Shown piece after piece: positions 8,371 through 16,220 of a stretch of DNA of 64,000 bases. Positions within the stretch are counted from its first letter, which is position 1, and the number at the start of each line of letters is the position of its first letter. The DNA is from QHXW01 sp963847515 (GTDB lineage: Bacteria > Acidobacteriota > Terriglobia > Bryobacterales > Bryobacteraceae). The translations under genes were made by a program, and so were the position numbers. The DNA is taken from assembly GCA_963847515.1 (NCBI GenBank), contig CAWKAA010000007.1, positions 1,054,001 to 1,118,000 on the forward strand. The letters are read 5' to 3'. The notes under the pieces were generated by a model. The model searched no databases. It was not told the origin of the DNA and saw only the letters and a list, made by a program, of their open reading frames with translations.

Positions 8371-9301
8371 AGAACCGCTGAATCAGCCGGCCGCCGGTTT
8401 TCGTTCCGGGTTCGTTTCCATTCTCGGCCGTCCCAACGCCGGAAAATCCACGCTGCTGAATGCGCTGGTCGGCTCGAAGATCGCGATTGTCGCCGATAAG
8501 CCTCAGACCACCCGCACCACCATTCAGGGTGTGGCTACCACAGATCAAGCGCAGATCGTATTCGTCGACACCCCTGGTATTCACCGGCCGGACTCACCCA
8601 TCAATAAGCGGATGATGCAAATGCTGCGCGCGGCGCTGGACGACCGCGATCTGCTGCTGTTTGTCTCTGACGCGGCGCGAGAGTTCGGACGGGCCGACTC
8701 GCACGCGGTGGACCTGGCGAAGAAAAGCGAGACGCCCGTCATCCTGGTGTTGAATAAGATCGACCTGCTCCAAGACAAATCACGCTTGCTCGCGTTGATC
8801 GAACACTACCGGAAGTTGCACGATTTCGCCGAATGCATTCCGGTTTCTGCAGAAACCGGCGAGAATCTTGACCTGTTGCGTAACGCGATAGTGGAGCGGC
8901 TGCCTGAAGGTCCCGCGTACTTCCCTCCGGATCATATGACGGACCAGCCGGAGCGCTACCTGGCGGCCGAACTGGTGCGCGAAAAGATCCTGAACGAAAC
9001 CGAGCAGGAAGTGCCGCACTCGGTGACCGTATTAGTCGACAAATGGGAGGCAACGGACGGGCTCATTCGCATTTATGCAAGCATCTACGTGGAGAAAAAA
9101 GGCCAAAAAGGAATCCTCATCGGCGCCGGGGGCTCAAAACTCAAGCGTATTGGCACGTTAGCTCGCCAGGAGATGGAGCGGTTCTTTGGCCGGAAGATCT
9201 ACCTCGATCTACACGTCAAGGTGCAACCAGGCTGGCGCGAGACCCCGGCCTTCCTCGACGCGCTGGACTGGCGTACAATGGCCGGGAACGATGAAACTTA
9301 A
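8363..9301 (+). CDS. era: GTPase Era
   Basis: A 312-residue GTPase needed for 30S assembly. G1 is GRPNAGKST, G3 is DTPG and G4 is NKID. The C-terminal KH domain contains GAGGSKLKRIG. Start ATG 8363 overlaps the end of the CBS-domain gene by 8 nt, so the genes are translationally coupled. Placement after phoH-ybeY-corC matches the conserved ribosome-maturation cluster. Confidence 0.95.
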   Translation: MSEEPLNQPAAGFRSGFVSILGRPNAGKSTLLNALVGSKIAIVADKPQTTRTTIQGVATTDQAQIVFVDTPGIHRPDSPINKRMMQMLRAALDDRDLLLFVSDAAREFGRADSHAVDLAKKSETPVILVLNKIDLLQDKSRLLALIEHYRKLHDFAECIPVSAETGENLDLLRNAIVERLPEGPAYFPPDHMTDQPERYLAAELVREKILNETEQEVPHSVTVLVDKWEATDGLIRIYASIYVEKKGQKGILIGAGGSKLKRIGTLARQEMERFFGRKIYLDLHVKVQPGWRETPAFLDALDWRTMAGNDET

Positions 9302-9614
9302 ATCCTTTTGGCGCGCCGCGGTGATGTCGGCGGCGCTGACTATGCAAATAAGCACGGGAGCGCCTTCCAGCCGCCCACTCTTTTTCGCCGACAAGAACGT
9401 TTCCGACGACGCGCTTCACGATATGGTGATGCGCAAACTGGCCGACGACGCCGACGTCAAAGGCGGCGGACTCAACATCGAGGTCAAGGACGGCGTGGTC
9501 ACATTGCGCGGCAAGCTGGAGACGGAAAAACAAATTCAGAAAGCCGAAAAGCTCGCCAAAAAAGTGAATGGCGTGAAGAAAGTAGTCAACGAAATCAGCC
9601 TCGCCAAGAAATGA
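9291..9614 (+). CDS. Secreted BON-domain protein
   Basis: A 107-residue protein with an N-terminal signal peptide (about 24 residues) and one BON domain (about 35-105; the core resembles GGLNIEVKDGVVTLRGKL). BON domains bind phospholipid or act in envelope maintenance, as in OsmY. The start at 9291 overlaps the last codons of era. The stop overlaps the following start by ATGA. Confidence 0.82.
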   Translation: MKLKSFWRAAVMSAALTMQISTGAPSSRPLFFADKNVSDDALHDMVMRKLADDADVKGGGLNIEVKDGVVTLRGKLETEKQIQKAEKLAKKVNGVKKVVNEISLAKK

Positions 9615-10498
9615 TTGGCATGCCAATCACCCGCCGGCAGCTTGGCGCTTCGATATTTGGCGCTTTAGGTTCAGGAGCTCTCGCCCAGGAAGAGCGGCAG
9701 ATTGACCGCGTGGCCGGGGGGTTTCGTTTTACCGAAGGTCCAGCCTGGTCCCGTGAAGGCTTTCTCGTCTTCAGCGACGTACCCAACGACCAAATCCTGA
9801 AGTACGTCCCGGGCGAGAAGCCAACGGTCTTCCGCGAGAACTCCAACGGCGCGAACGGAAACGCGTTCGATGCGCAGGGCCGCTTGTATTCCTGCGAGAG
9901 CCGCACGCGGCGCGTGGTCCGCATGGACAAGAAGGAGAATCTGCAGGTCCTGGCCGAAAAGTGGGAAGGAAAACGCCTGAACGCGCCCAATGACATTGTG
10001 ATTCGGAAGGATGGGCACGTGTATTTCACCGATCCGGCTTTCGGCAGCCAGGCGGACACCCGGGAGTTGGATTTCTACGGCGTCTACCACATCACGCCAA
10101 AAGGGGAACTGCGTCTGATCGCCAAGCCGGCCGGCCGGCCGAACGGCATCGCGTTTGCGCCGGGTGGCCACGTGCTTTACGTCGCCAACTCCGACGAGCA
10201 TAACGTGCGTGCCTACGATGTCGACCACAACGGAGAAGTTTCCAACGAACGCGTGGTGATTTCCGGAGTGAGCGGGGTGCCGGATGGCATTCGCGTGGAC
10301 GAAAAGGGCAACATCTATGTCGCTGCGAATGGGATCGCCATCTATGACGCCCGCGGCAAACTGATCGAAACCATCGAACTTTCCGAAACAGCCGCCAACT
10401 GCGCGTTCGGCGATTCCGACTTCGAGACACTCTACATCACCGCCAGAACATCGCTCTATCGCGTGCGGCGCCATGTGAAAGGTGCGTTGCAATATTAA
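9611..10498 (+). CDS. SMP-30/gluconolactonase-like beta-propeller protein
   Basis: A 295-residue protein with a Tat-like or lipoprotein-free signal (TRRQLGASIFGALGSGALA), then a six-bladed SGL propeller. RFTEGPAWSREG supplies the family's first metal-binding Glu, and the PNDIV and PNGIAFAPG motifs line the metal site. The likely activity is hydrolysis of a sugar lactone in the periplasm; the substrate cannot be read from the sequence. Start ATG 9611 overlaps the BON gene stop; ATG 9620 is an alternative. Confidence 0.82.
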   Translation: MIGMPITRRQLGASIFGALGSGALAQEERQIDRVAGGFRFTEGPAWSREGFLVFSDVPNDQILKYVPGEKPTVFRENSNGANGNAFDAQGRLYSCESRTRRVVRMDKKENLQVLAEKWEGKRLNAPNDIVIRKDGHVYFTDPAFGSQADTRELDFYGVYHITPKGELRLIAKPAGRPNGIAFAPGGHVLYVANSDEHNVRAYDVDHNGEVSNERVVISGVSGVPDGIRVDEKGNIYVAANGIAIYDARGKLIETIELSETAANCAFGDSDFETLYITARTSLYRVRRHVKGALQY

Positions 10499-10940
10499 AA
10501 GGCGCGCGACCAGTAACGGGCGCCGCTATCCCCGGCATCCTATCCTGGGCGTTGGCGCCCTAATTTTTCGACGCGATCGCGTGTTGCTGGTGGAGCGCGG
10601 CAAGTCTCCCTTGAAGGGCTACTGGTCGCTGCCCGGGGGCGCCGTCGAAACCGGCGAGCGTCTGGAGGAAGGAGTCCGGCGCGAGGTGCTGGAGGAAACC
10701 GGGCTGGTGGTCAAGCCGGTTCGATTGTTCACTATCTTCGAGCGCATTATGCGCGACAAGCAGGGCGAGGCCGAATATCACTACGTGCTGGTGGATTATC
10801 TTTGCCGGGTGACCGGCGGCTCGCTTGAAGCTGCGAGCGATGTCAGCCGCGTTGCGTGGGTGGCACGAACGCGGCTCTCGCGTTACAAGATCACTGAAGG
10901 TACGCTGCCGGTGATTGAGCGGGCTTTTCGGGAACGATAA
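10482..10940 (+). CDS. Nudix hydrolase
   Basis: A 152-residue cytoplasmic pyrophosphohydrolase. The complete Nudix box GAVETGERLEEGVRREVLEE (followed by TGL) holds the Mg-binding glutamates. It begins at GTG 10482 within the end of the lactonase gene. The PRHPILGVGALIF opening is similar to ADP-ribose or house-cleaning Nudix enzymes. The substrate is not predictable. It precedes mutS2 by 2 nt. Confidence 0.85.
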   Translation: MRCNIKRRATSNGRRYPRHPILGVGALIFRRDRVLLVERGKSPLKGYWSLPGGAVETGERLEEGVRREVLEETGLVVKPVRLFTIFERIMRDKQGEAEYHYVLVDYLCRVTGGSLEAASDVSRVAWVARTRLSRYKITEGTLPVIERAFRER

Positions 10941-10942
10941 CG

Positions 10943-13366
10943 ATGCGGGCGACCAGCGCGGGTGTTCTGGAGTTTGAAGCGCTGCGCGAACTGCTGGCGC
11001 GTTATATTGCCAGCCCTTTGGGCCGAGCGGAGCTGGACAAAATGCATCCGCGAACCGATCGGCGCGAGCTTGAAGAAGAACTGGCCGAAATCGAGGAAGC
11101 CACGGAATACTTGCGGGCGGCATCCAGACCACACCCTGCGGGTCGCGGCGCGGCCATCCGCATCAATTTCAGTTCCATTCCCGATCTGACCGATACCGTT
11201 CACAAGTTGCGCATTGAAGGCGCAACGCTCGATCCCAAGGAGATTTCGGATGTGCTCGGGTTCCTGGATCGTGCGGCGGATGCGCGATCCATTCTCCAAA
11301 GCGTGATGGAGCGGTTTCCTCGGCTGGGCAGGCGCTCACAATCTATCGGCGAATTCCGCGCTCTGCTCAACGATCTCGCCGGGAAGATCGCGCCGGACGG
11401 CACGGTTCCCGATCACGCAAGCGTAGCGTTGGGCCGGCTGCGCCGCGAAATCGAAAAGCAGAAGAACGCCATACAGGAGTCTCTCGAGCGCTTTCTCCGC
11501 TCGCACCACGAAGAGGGCGTTTTGCAGGAGGAGTTTGTCACCATCCGCAACGAGCGCTTCGTGGTCCCGGTAATCGCGGGCCAGCGGCGCAAGATCGATG
11601 GCGTCATTCACGGCGCCAGCTCGAGCGGCCACACGCTCTTCGTCGAACCGCTTGAAACCATCGACCTGAATAATGAGTTGGTGCGATTGACCGAAGAAGA
11701 GCTGCGCGAGGTTCATCGCATCCTGCGGGAACTCACCGAGCGTCTGCGCGGCTACGCGGATTCGATTCTCAGCACGCTGGTCACTATGGGTGCGCTCGAA
11801 TGGATCTTTGCGAAAGCCAGGTTCGCTGTCGAATTCGACTGTGTGAAGCCCCGTTTCAGCCCTGAAAATGCCCGGCGCCTGGTGCTCAAAGATGCGCGTC
11901 ACCCGCTCCTCCAAGATGTCTTGCACCGCAGGCAGCAACGAGTGGTGCCCATCAGCTTGGAACTCGACGCCGCGCGGCTGACGCTATTGATCAGCGGCCC
12001 GAATACCGGCGGAAAGACCGTTGCGCTCAAGACCATTGGCCTGCTGGCTCTCATGGCTCAGGCGGGGCTGCCGGTCCCGGCTGGCGAAGCTGAATTTCCA
12101 ATCTTCGAGCAGGTGCTCGCCGACATCGGAGACTATCAGTCCATCGAACAGAGTCTGAGCACGTTTTCCGCGCACATCTCCCACATCCGCGAAATGATTC
12201 TGGACGTGACGCCGGACACGCTGGTGCTGCTGGATGAAATTGGTTCAGCCACCGATCCCGAGGAGGGCGGCGCCTTGGGCGTAGCCGTAGTGGATCATTT
12301 CCGGGCATCGGGCGCATTCACCCTGGCCTCTACGCACCTGGTGGCGCTGAAGATCTACGGCGCTAACACAAGTGGCGTGCTCAACGCGTCCATGGGGTTC
12401 GATGACGCGACGTTGGCGCCCACTTATAAACTGGTCGTCGGCCTGCCGGGGAAGTCGGCCGGACTCGATATTGCCGCGCGGTTGGGCATGCCGGAATCCA
12501 TCATGCGGCGCGCACGCGAGTCGATGAGCGATCGAGATCGCGACATCGCGCAATTCTTGAGCGAACTGCATCGGCGAAACGAAGAGGCCGCTGCTCGCGA
12601 GCATCGGTTGGAGCAAACGCAAGCTGCGCTCGCCGCGCGAGAGAAGGAACTGGCGCACGAGTGGGAGAAACGGGAATCCGCCAAGCTGAAAGAACTGGAG
12701 CGCCGCTGCGAGCTGGTGCTGGCGAATTTTGAAGCGCAGGCGCGCGACACTATAGACCGTATCGCGCAATCGGCCGAGCGCAAGAAGGCCGTCGATCTGG
12801 GACAACGCAGCGTCGCCAAGGCCAAACGCGAGCTACGTGAGGAATTCGAAACCACGGTGTTGGCCACGCACGATGATGCGCGGCAGGGGGAACTGAACCG
12901 CCGGCCAAGAATCGAAGAAGGCGTGCGCGTGCGACTGAAGGGCATCCGCGATCTGGCGCGCGTGCGGCGAGTCTTGAGTGAAGACCGCATCGAGGTGGAG
13001 GCTGGCTTCATGAAGTTGCAGGTACCTGTCGACGACGTGCTCGAGGTGCTGCCGGAAGCCGATAGCGGCACCAAACTGCCGAAGAACGTTAGCTTCCGCC
13101 CGGCGCCGCAGCTCAATCCGATGGTGCAAGAGGTAAACGTGATTGGCGAACACGCCGAGGAAGCTTGCGACCGCGTGGAAAAATTTCTTGATAGCGCGGT
13201 GATGGCCACCGCCAGCCGCGTGCGCATCGTCCACGGCCACGGCATGGGCATTCTGCGGAAAGCCATCTGGAAGCTGCTGGCAGAGAGCCCGCACGTCGAG
13301 AAGTATTATCAGGCTCCGCAAAGTGAAGGCGGCGCAGGCGCCACGATTGTGGAGTTAAAGAGCTGA
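10943..13366 (+). CDS. mutS2: Endonuclease MutS2
   Basis: An 807-residue MutS homologue acting in recombination suppression and, in Bacillus, in collided-ribosome rescue. It has a clamp/lever region, Walker A GPNTGGKT (about 352-359) and Walker B LVLLDEIGSATDPEEGGAL. A long coiled coil (about 520-640) precedes the C-terminal Smr nuclease domain with HGHGMGILRKAI. The usual HGxGTG signature here has Met in place of Thr. Its 3' end overlaps the convergent peroxiredoxin gene by 12 nt. Confidence 0.93.
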   Translation: MRATSAGVLEFEALRELLARYIASPLGRAELDKMHPRTDRRELEEELAEIEEATEYLRAASRPHPAGRGAAIRINFSSIPDLTDTVHKLRIEGATLDPKEISDVLGFLDRAADARSILQSVMERFPRLGRRSQSIGEFRALLNDLAGKIAPDGTVPDHASVALGRLRREIEKQKNAIQESLERFLRSHHEEGVLQEEFVTIRNERFVVPVIAGQRRKIDGVIHGASSSGHTLFVEPLETIDLNNELVRLTEEELREVHRILRELTERLRGYADSILSTLVTMGALEWIFAKARFAVEFDCVKPRFSPENARRLVLKDARHPLLQDVLHRRQQRVVPISLELDAARLTLLISGPNTGGKTVALKTIGLLALMAQAGLPVPAGEAEFPIFEQVLADIGDYQSIEQSLSTFSAHISHIREMILDVTPDTLVLLDEIGSATDPEEGGALGVAVVDHFRASGAFTLASTHLVALKIYGANTSGVLNASMGFDDATLAPTYKLVVGLPGKSAGLDIAARLGMPESIMRRARESMSDRDRDIAQFLSELHRRNEEAAAREHRLEQTQAALAAREKELAHEWEKRESAKLKELERRCELVLANFEAQARDTIDRIAQSAERKKAVDLGQRSVAKAKRELREEFETTVLATHDDARQGELNRRPRIEEGVRVRLKGIRDLARVRRVLSEDRIEVEAGFMKLQVPVDDVLEVLPEADSGTKLPKNVSFRPAPQLNPMVQEVNVIGEHAEEACDRVEKFLDSAVMATASRVRIVHGHGMGILRKAIWKLLAESPHVEKYYQAPQSEGGAGATIVELKS

Positions 13367-13807
13367 CAGCACCTGCGCGGCGTGCCCCTCGGCCTTGACG
13401 TTCGAAAAAATCTTTTCGATTGTACCGTCCTCGTCGAGAAGAAACGTGGTCCGCGCGATGCCCATCACTTTCTTCCCGTACATGTTCTTCTCTTTCAGCA
13501 CATCGTAGGCTACTGCCACTTTTTTGTCCACGTCGCAGAGAAGCGTGAACGGCAAATTGTGCTTGGCTTTGAATCGAGCCTGAGCGGCCGGTGTGTCGGG
13601 TGAAATGCCGATTACCACCGTCTTTCTCTTGCTGAACTGCTTGATCGCGTCACGAAACTCGTGAGCTTCTGTGGTTCAGCCGGGTGTGTCGGCACGCGGA
13701 AAGAAATACAGCACCACCTTCTGACCCTTGAGCTTCGATAGCTGGAAGGGCTCGTCGGCTTCGGTTTGAAGTTTGATTTCGGGAGCCTTGTCGCCTTCTT
13801 TGAGCAT
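13355..13807 (-). CDS. bcp: Bcp/PrxQ peroxiredoxin, candidate selenoprotein (in-frame UGA = Sec44)
   Basis: A thiol peroxidase of the PrxQ/Bcp class, full length at 150 residues from ATG 13807. The frame is open except for one TGA (13678-13676), codon 44, in ADTPG-U-TTEA. This is exactly the peroxidatic Cys position of the family (PGCT). Flanking motifs are intact: KVVLYFFPRAD upstream, VIGISPDTP and GIARTTFLLDEDG downstream. The usual resolving Cys five residues later is His49; Cys91 is the only ordinary cysteine. A hairpin with a G-first loop lies 17 nt after the UGA. Alternative: a substitution error or a nonsense mutation. Annotating only the part after the UGA (from 13618) would miss the active site. 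Confidence 0.8.
13633..13678 (-). promoter_or_regulatory. Candidate bacterial SECIS element
   Basis: On the minus strand the UGA (13678-13676) is followed after 17 nt by TCACGA-GTT-TCGTGA (13664-13650), a perfect 6-bp stem with a GUU apical loop starting with G. UGAAC, which includes the stop itself, can pair with GUUCA (13637-13633) as a lower helix. Spacing and the loop G fit the bacterial SECIS model. The hairpin lies in coding sequence, so codon constraint is an alternative explanation. Confidence 0.6.
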
Positions 13808-13906
13808 GGAGTTTGATTCTACCGCGGTTCGCACTTGTTAGCCGCGAAATGTTGAAGCTAGCCACCGTAACTTTTGCCCGCGCCGCCCGGTTATACCTAT
13901 TAGAAG

Positions 13907-14464
13907 ATGGCGCATGGGCGATCATTCTTGAAAGCTCGCGAAAATTCATCTGACGAACGGCTTCTCATCGAAGCTGCGCAGCGGGATCCGCACCGCTTCG
14001 CCGATCTTTATGAGCTCAACTTCGCGCGTGTGTACGCGTTTATCGCCCGGCGGGTTCACAATCGCGAAGAGGCCGAGGATCTGACCTCTGAGGTGTTTCA
14101 TCAGGCGCTGGCCAATATCCAGCGCTTCGAGTGGCGCGGCGCGCCCTTCGCGGCATGGCTATACCGAATGGCCGCCAACGCGATTGTGGACCGGTGGCAG
14201 AGTGTGTCGAAAGAGCAGGCGGATCCCCGGCGGGATGCCGCTGACCAGCCCAGCCTGGGTGAAATTGAACGGCGCGCGATGCTCTTCCAGCTCGTCGACA
14301 GCCTTCCTCCGGATCAGCGCCGGGTCATCATGCGCCGGTTTGTGGAGCAAAAAAGTACGCGTGAAGTGGCAGAGGAGCTGGGCCGTAGTGAAGGCGCAGT
14401 GAAACAGCTCCAGCTTCGAGCTCTGGAGAATTTGCGGGCGCGAATGGGGGGTGCCCATGGCTAA
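13907..14464 (+). CDS. ECF-type RNA polymerase sigma factor
   Basis: A 185-residue sigma factor with region 2 (about 38-105; FADLYELNFARVYAFI and NREEAEDLTSEVFHQAL) and region 4 (about 125-180; LPPDQRRVIMRRFVEQKSTREVAEELG, ending in a helix-turn-helix). There is no additional domain. Its 3' end overlaps the VOC-domain gene, so the partner is co-translated. No transmembrane anti-sigma factor is present, which leaves the VOC protein as the candidate regulator. Confidence 0.9.
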   Translation: MAHGRSFLKARENSSDERLLIEAAQRDPHRFADLYELNFARVYAFIARRVHNREEAEDLTSEVFHQALANIQRFEWRGAPFAAWLYRMAANAIVDRWQSVSKEQADPRRDAADQPSLGEIERRAMLFQLVDSLPPDQRRVIMRRFVEQKSTREVAEELGRSEGAVKQLQLRALENLRARMGGAHG

Positions 14465-15440
14465 ACGGTCTCTTGCCGATCAGCTTGACCAAGTAATTCA
14501 AGCGGTTCTGGCCACTCCCGAAGCCGCCCTCCCGACGGTGGACCCGAAAGTGTCTGCGCTCCTGAGTATCGCCGCCAGCTTGCGCGATCTACCCCGGCAA
14601 GAGTTCAAGTTACGTCTGAAATCTGATTTAGAAAGGAAAGCATCTATGGCAGCCGCAGCAGTCAACGCAATCCCTGAAGGATTTCACTCCATAACGCCCT
14701 ATCTGATCGTTGAAGGGGCGGACCGGTTCCTCGAGTTTATGAAACAAGCCTTTGGCGCGGAGCAGAGGCTCCGGGTGCCCAAGCCCGACGGCACGATCAT
14801 GCATGCCGAGGTCCGGATCGGCGACTCGTTCGTGGAGTTGGCCGACGCCAACTCACAGTATCCGCCGAGGCCCACTGCGATCCATCTATACGTGAGCGAC
14901 GCCGACTCGGTATACCGGCGGGCGCTTGAAGCGGGCGCGACTTCGACGCACGAACCCGTAGATCAGCCATATGGTGACCGCGAAGCCAGCGTGAAAGACG
15001 CTTTTGGCAACTATTGGTATATCGCCACTCACAAAGCGGCAGGCGCGGGCCAGTTTATGCCGGAGGGTCTCCGCGCCGTCAACATATACCTGCACCCCAA
15101 GGGAACGGCCGATCTGATCGAATTTCTAAAGCATGCCTTCAATGCCGAGGAGGCGGCGCGCCATGAAGCACCGCAAGGCACCATCGTGCACGCCAAGATC
15201 AAGATCGGCGACTCGATCCTCGAGATGGGCGAGGCCCACGGTCCCTATCAGCCGATGCCTACCGGAATCCACCTTTACGTGACCGACGCGGATGCAGTCT
15301 ACGCCCAGGCGCTCCAGGCGGGCGCCACGTCCGTTGCCGCTCCGGCGGATCAGCCTTATGGCGACCGTTTCGCGCACGTGACGGATCCGTCCGGCAACTC
15401 CTGGTTCATCGCCACGCATATCAAAGACGTGCAGTTTTAA
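14457..15440 (+). CDS. Tandem VOC-domain protein with anti-sigma-like N-terminal segment
   Basis: A 327-residue cytoplasmic protein. Residues 1-65 form a helical segment (LADQLDQVIQAVLATPEA, then LRDLPRQEFKLRLKSDLE), followed by two PhnB/glyoxalase-like VOC domains (about 75-190 and 205-325). Each has the paired pattern ITPYLIVEGADRFLEF/VNIYLHPKGTADLIEF and a closing NYWYIATH/NSWFIATH. The N-terminal segment resembles the sigma-binding part of ECF partners, and the gene overlaps the sigma factor by 8 nt. I infer a ligand-sensing regulator, not a metabolic glyoxalase. ATG 14457 is preferred over 14451. A degraded copy of its 3' end lies at 16089-16133. Confidence 0.75.
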   Translation: MAKRSLADQLDQVIQAVLATPEAALPTVDPKVSALLSIAASLRDLPRQEFKLRLKSDLERKASMAAAAVNAIPEGFHSITPYLIVEGADRFLEFMKQAFGAEQRLRVPKPDGTIMHAEVRIGDSFVELADANSQYPPRPTAIHLYVSDADSVYRRALEAGATSTHEPVDQPYGDREASVKDAFGNYWYIATHKAAGAGQFMPEGLRAVNIYLHPKGTADLIEFLKHAFNAEEAARHEAPQGTIVHAKIKIGDSILEMGEAHGPYQPMPTGIHLYVTDADAVYAQALQAGATSVAAPADQPYGDRFAHVTDPSGNSWFIATHIKDVQF

Positions 15441-15536
15441 GTGGGGCAGCCCCCCTGGACCGCGGCGGACGCGCTCGTCCGCCTTGTTAGCCGTTGTCAA
15501 CGGGCGCGAGGTGGCGGGAATTCGCGCGGTTGATTG
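15441..15536. repeat. Hairpin-rich intergenic repeat
   Basis: Contains GCGGACG-CGC-TCGTCCGC-type complementarity (about 15465-15482) and a second pair around AGCCGTTGTCAACGG. It may terminate the VOC gene. Similar GC-rich hairpins recur at 21520-21656. Confidence 0.3.
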
Positions 15537-16031
15537 TTATTTGGGAACACCAATGTTTTTCGTGAGTCTCCTCATTCTTAAGGCACCTGTTAGATCTCTT
15601 GTGTAGGCTTCAAGGGCGATGATGGCATCCCGAGCTCTGGCTATTTGCTTGACGCAATCTTCGTACGTTATCTCAAGAGGTTCTTCCGTTTTCTTGTCTA
15701 CAAGGATGGGACCTGGAGTGAACACTACGCGAGCATGCGTCCGATCATTCCTCCACTTCTGCACGTCGCCAATGTTCTTGAACGCTGCCTTCATGCCAGC
15801 AAGGTCTTGTGATAGCGGGTTTGGGCGGCGGGCCGCCTGCAAAGGCTTGATTGCATTTTTCACATAATTTACTTTCTGCCCAAACCTCATCCCCAGAACA
15901 TCTTTCACTTTCTTCTCTCCTGTTGCATGCGCAAACTTCAGGACCGCACCTGTAAGCCGCTCATCTAATCCCGCATAGACAAGCTGAAAGAGTCCGAATG
16001 CGCATACGTGTTCCTCAATCTGCAGTTCCAT
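15537..16031 (-). CDS. Hypothetical protein with HEPN-like RxxxxH motif
   Basis: A 164-residue, mostly helical protein with no signal peptide. Residues 94-99 (RNDRTH) match the R-polar-x3-H catalytic motif of HEPN ribonucleases, placed as usual in the last third of a helical bundle. Base composition is visibly less GC-rich than in the neighbours, and the gene stands alone, opposite to both flanking genes, inside a region carrying duplicated scraps of those genes. I infer a horizontally acquired orphan, possibly a toxin or defence RNase, with no antitoxin seen. The HEPN call rests on one motif. Confidence 0.55.
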   Translation of the reverse strand: MELQIEEHVCAFGLFQLVYAGLDERLTGAVLKFAHATGEKKVKDVLGMRFGQKVNYVKNAIKPLQAARRPNPLSQDLAGMKAAFKNIGDVQKWRNDRTHARVVFTPGPILVDKKTEEPLEITYEDCVKQIARARDAIIALEAYTRDLTGALRMRRLTKNIGVPK

Positions 16032-16055
16032 GCTTTACATATTATTTCCACTGCG

Positions 16056-16133
16056 GTGAAGAACGCCAACCTGAAGGCAGGGCTGAGTAATTCCTGGTTC
16101 ATCGCTAGCCCTATCAAAGACGTGCAGTTCTAG
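16056..16133 (+). pseudogene. Chimeric gene scrap: 5' end of the FHA gene joined to 3' end of the VOC gene
   Basis: In one frame this 26-codon stretch reads VKNANLKAGL, matching the start of the FHA-transglycosylase (VENANLNAWL at 16221). It then reads SNSWFIASPIKDVQF and stop, matching the end of the VOC protein (GNSWFIATHIKDVQF). The two flanking genes of the HEPN insertion are thus duplicated and fused in miniature. Confidence 0.65.
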
Positions 16134-16220
16134 CCCGAATACACGCGGATTAGCCTTCTCTCATTAGCGTGAACTCGCGTGAATTCGCGGCCCCTAGGCT
16201 TTCTGCTATATTTCGTTTGG

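Noticed and set aside
13355..13618. Reading the peroxiredoxin as an 87-residue protein starting at 13618
   Set aside because: It would lack the active-site half of the fold, while the upstream 57 codons match the family perfectly apart from the UGA.
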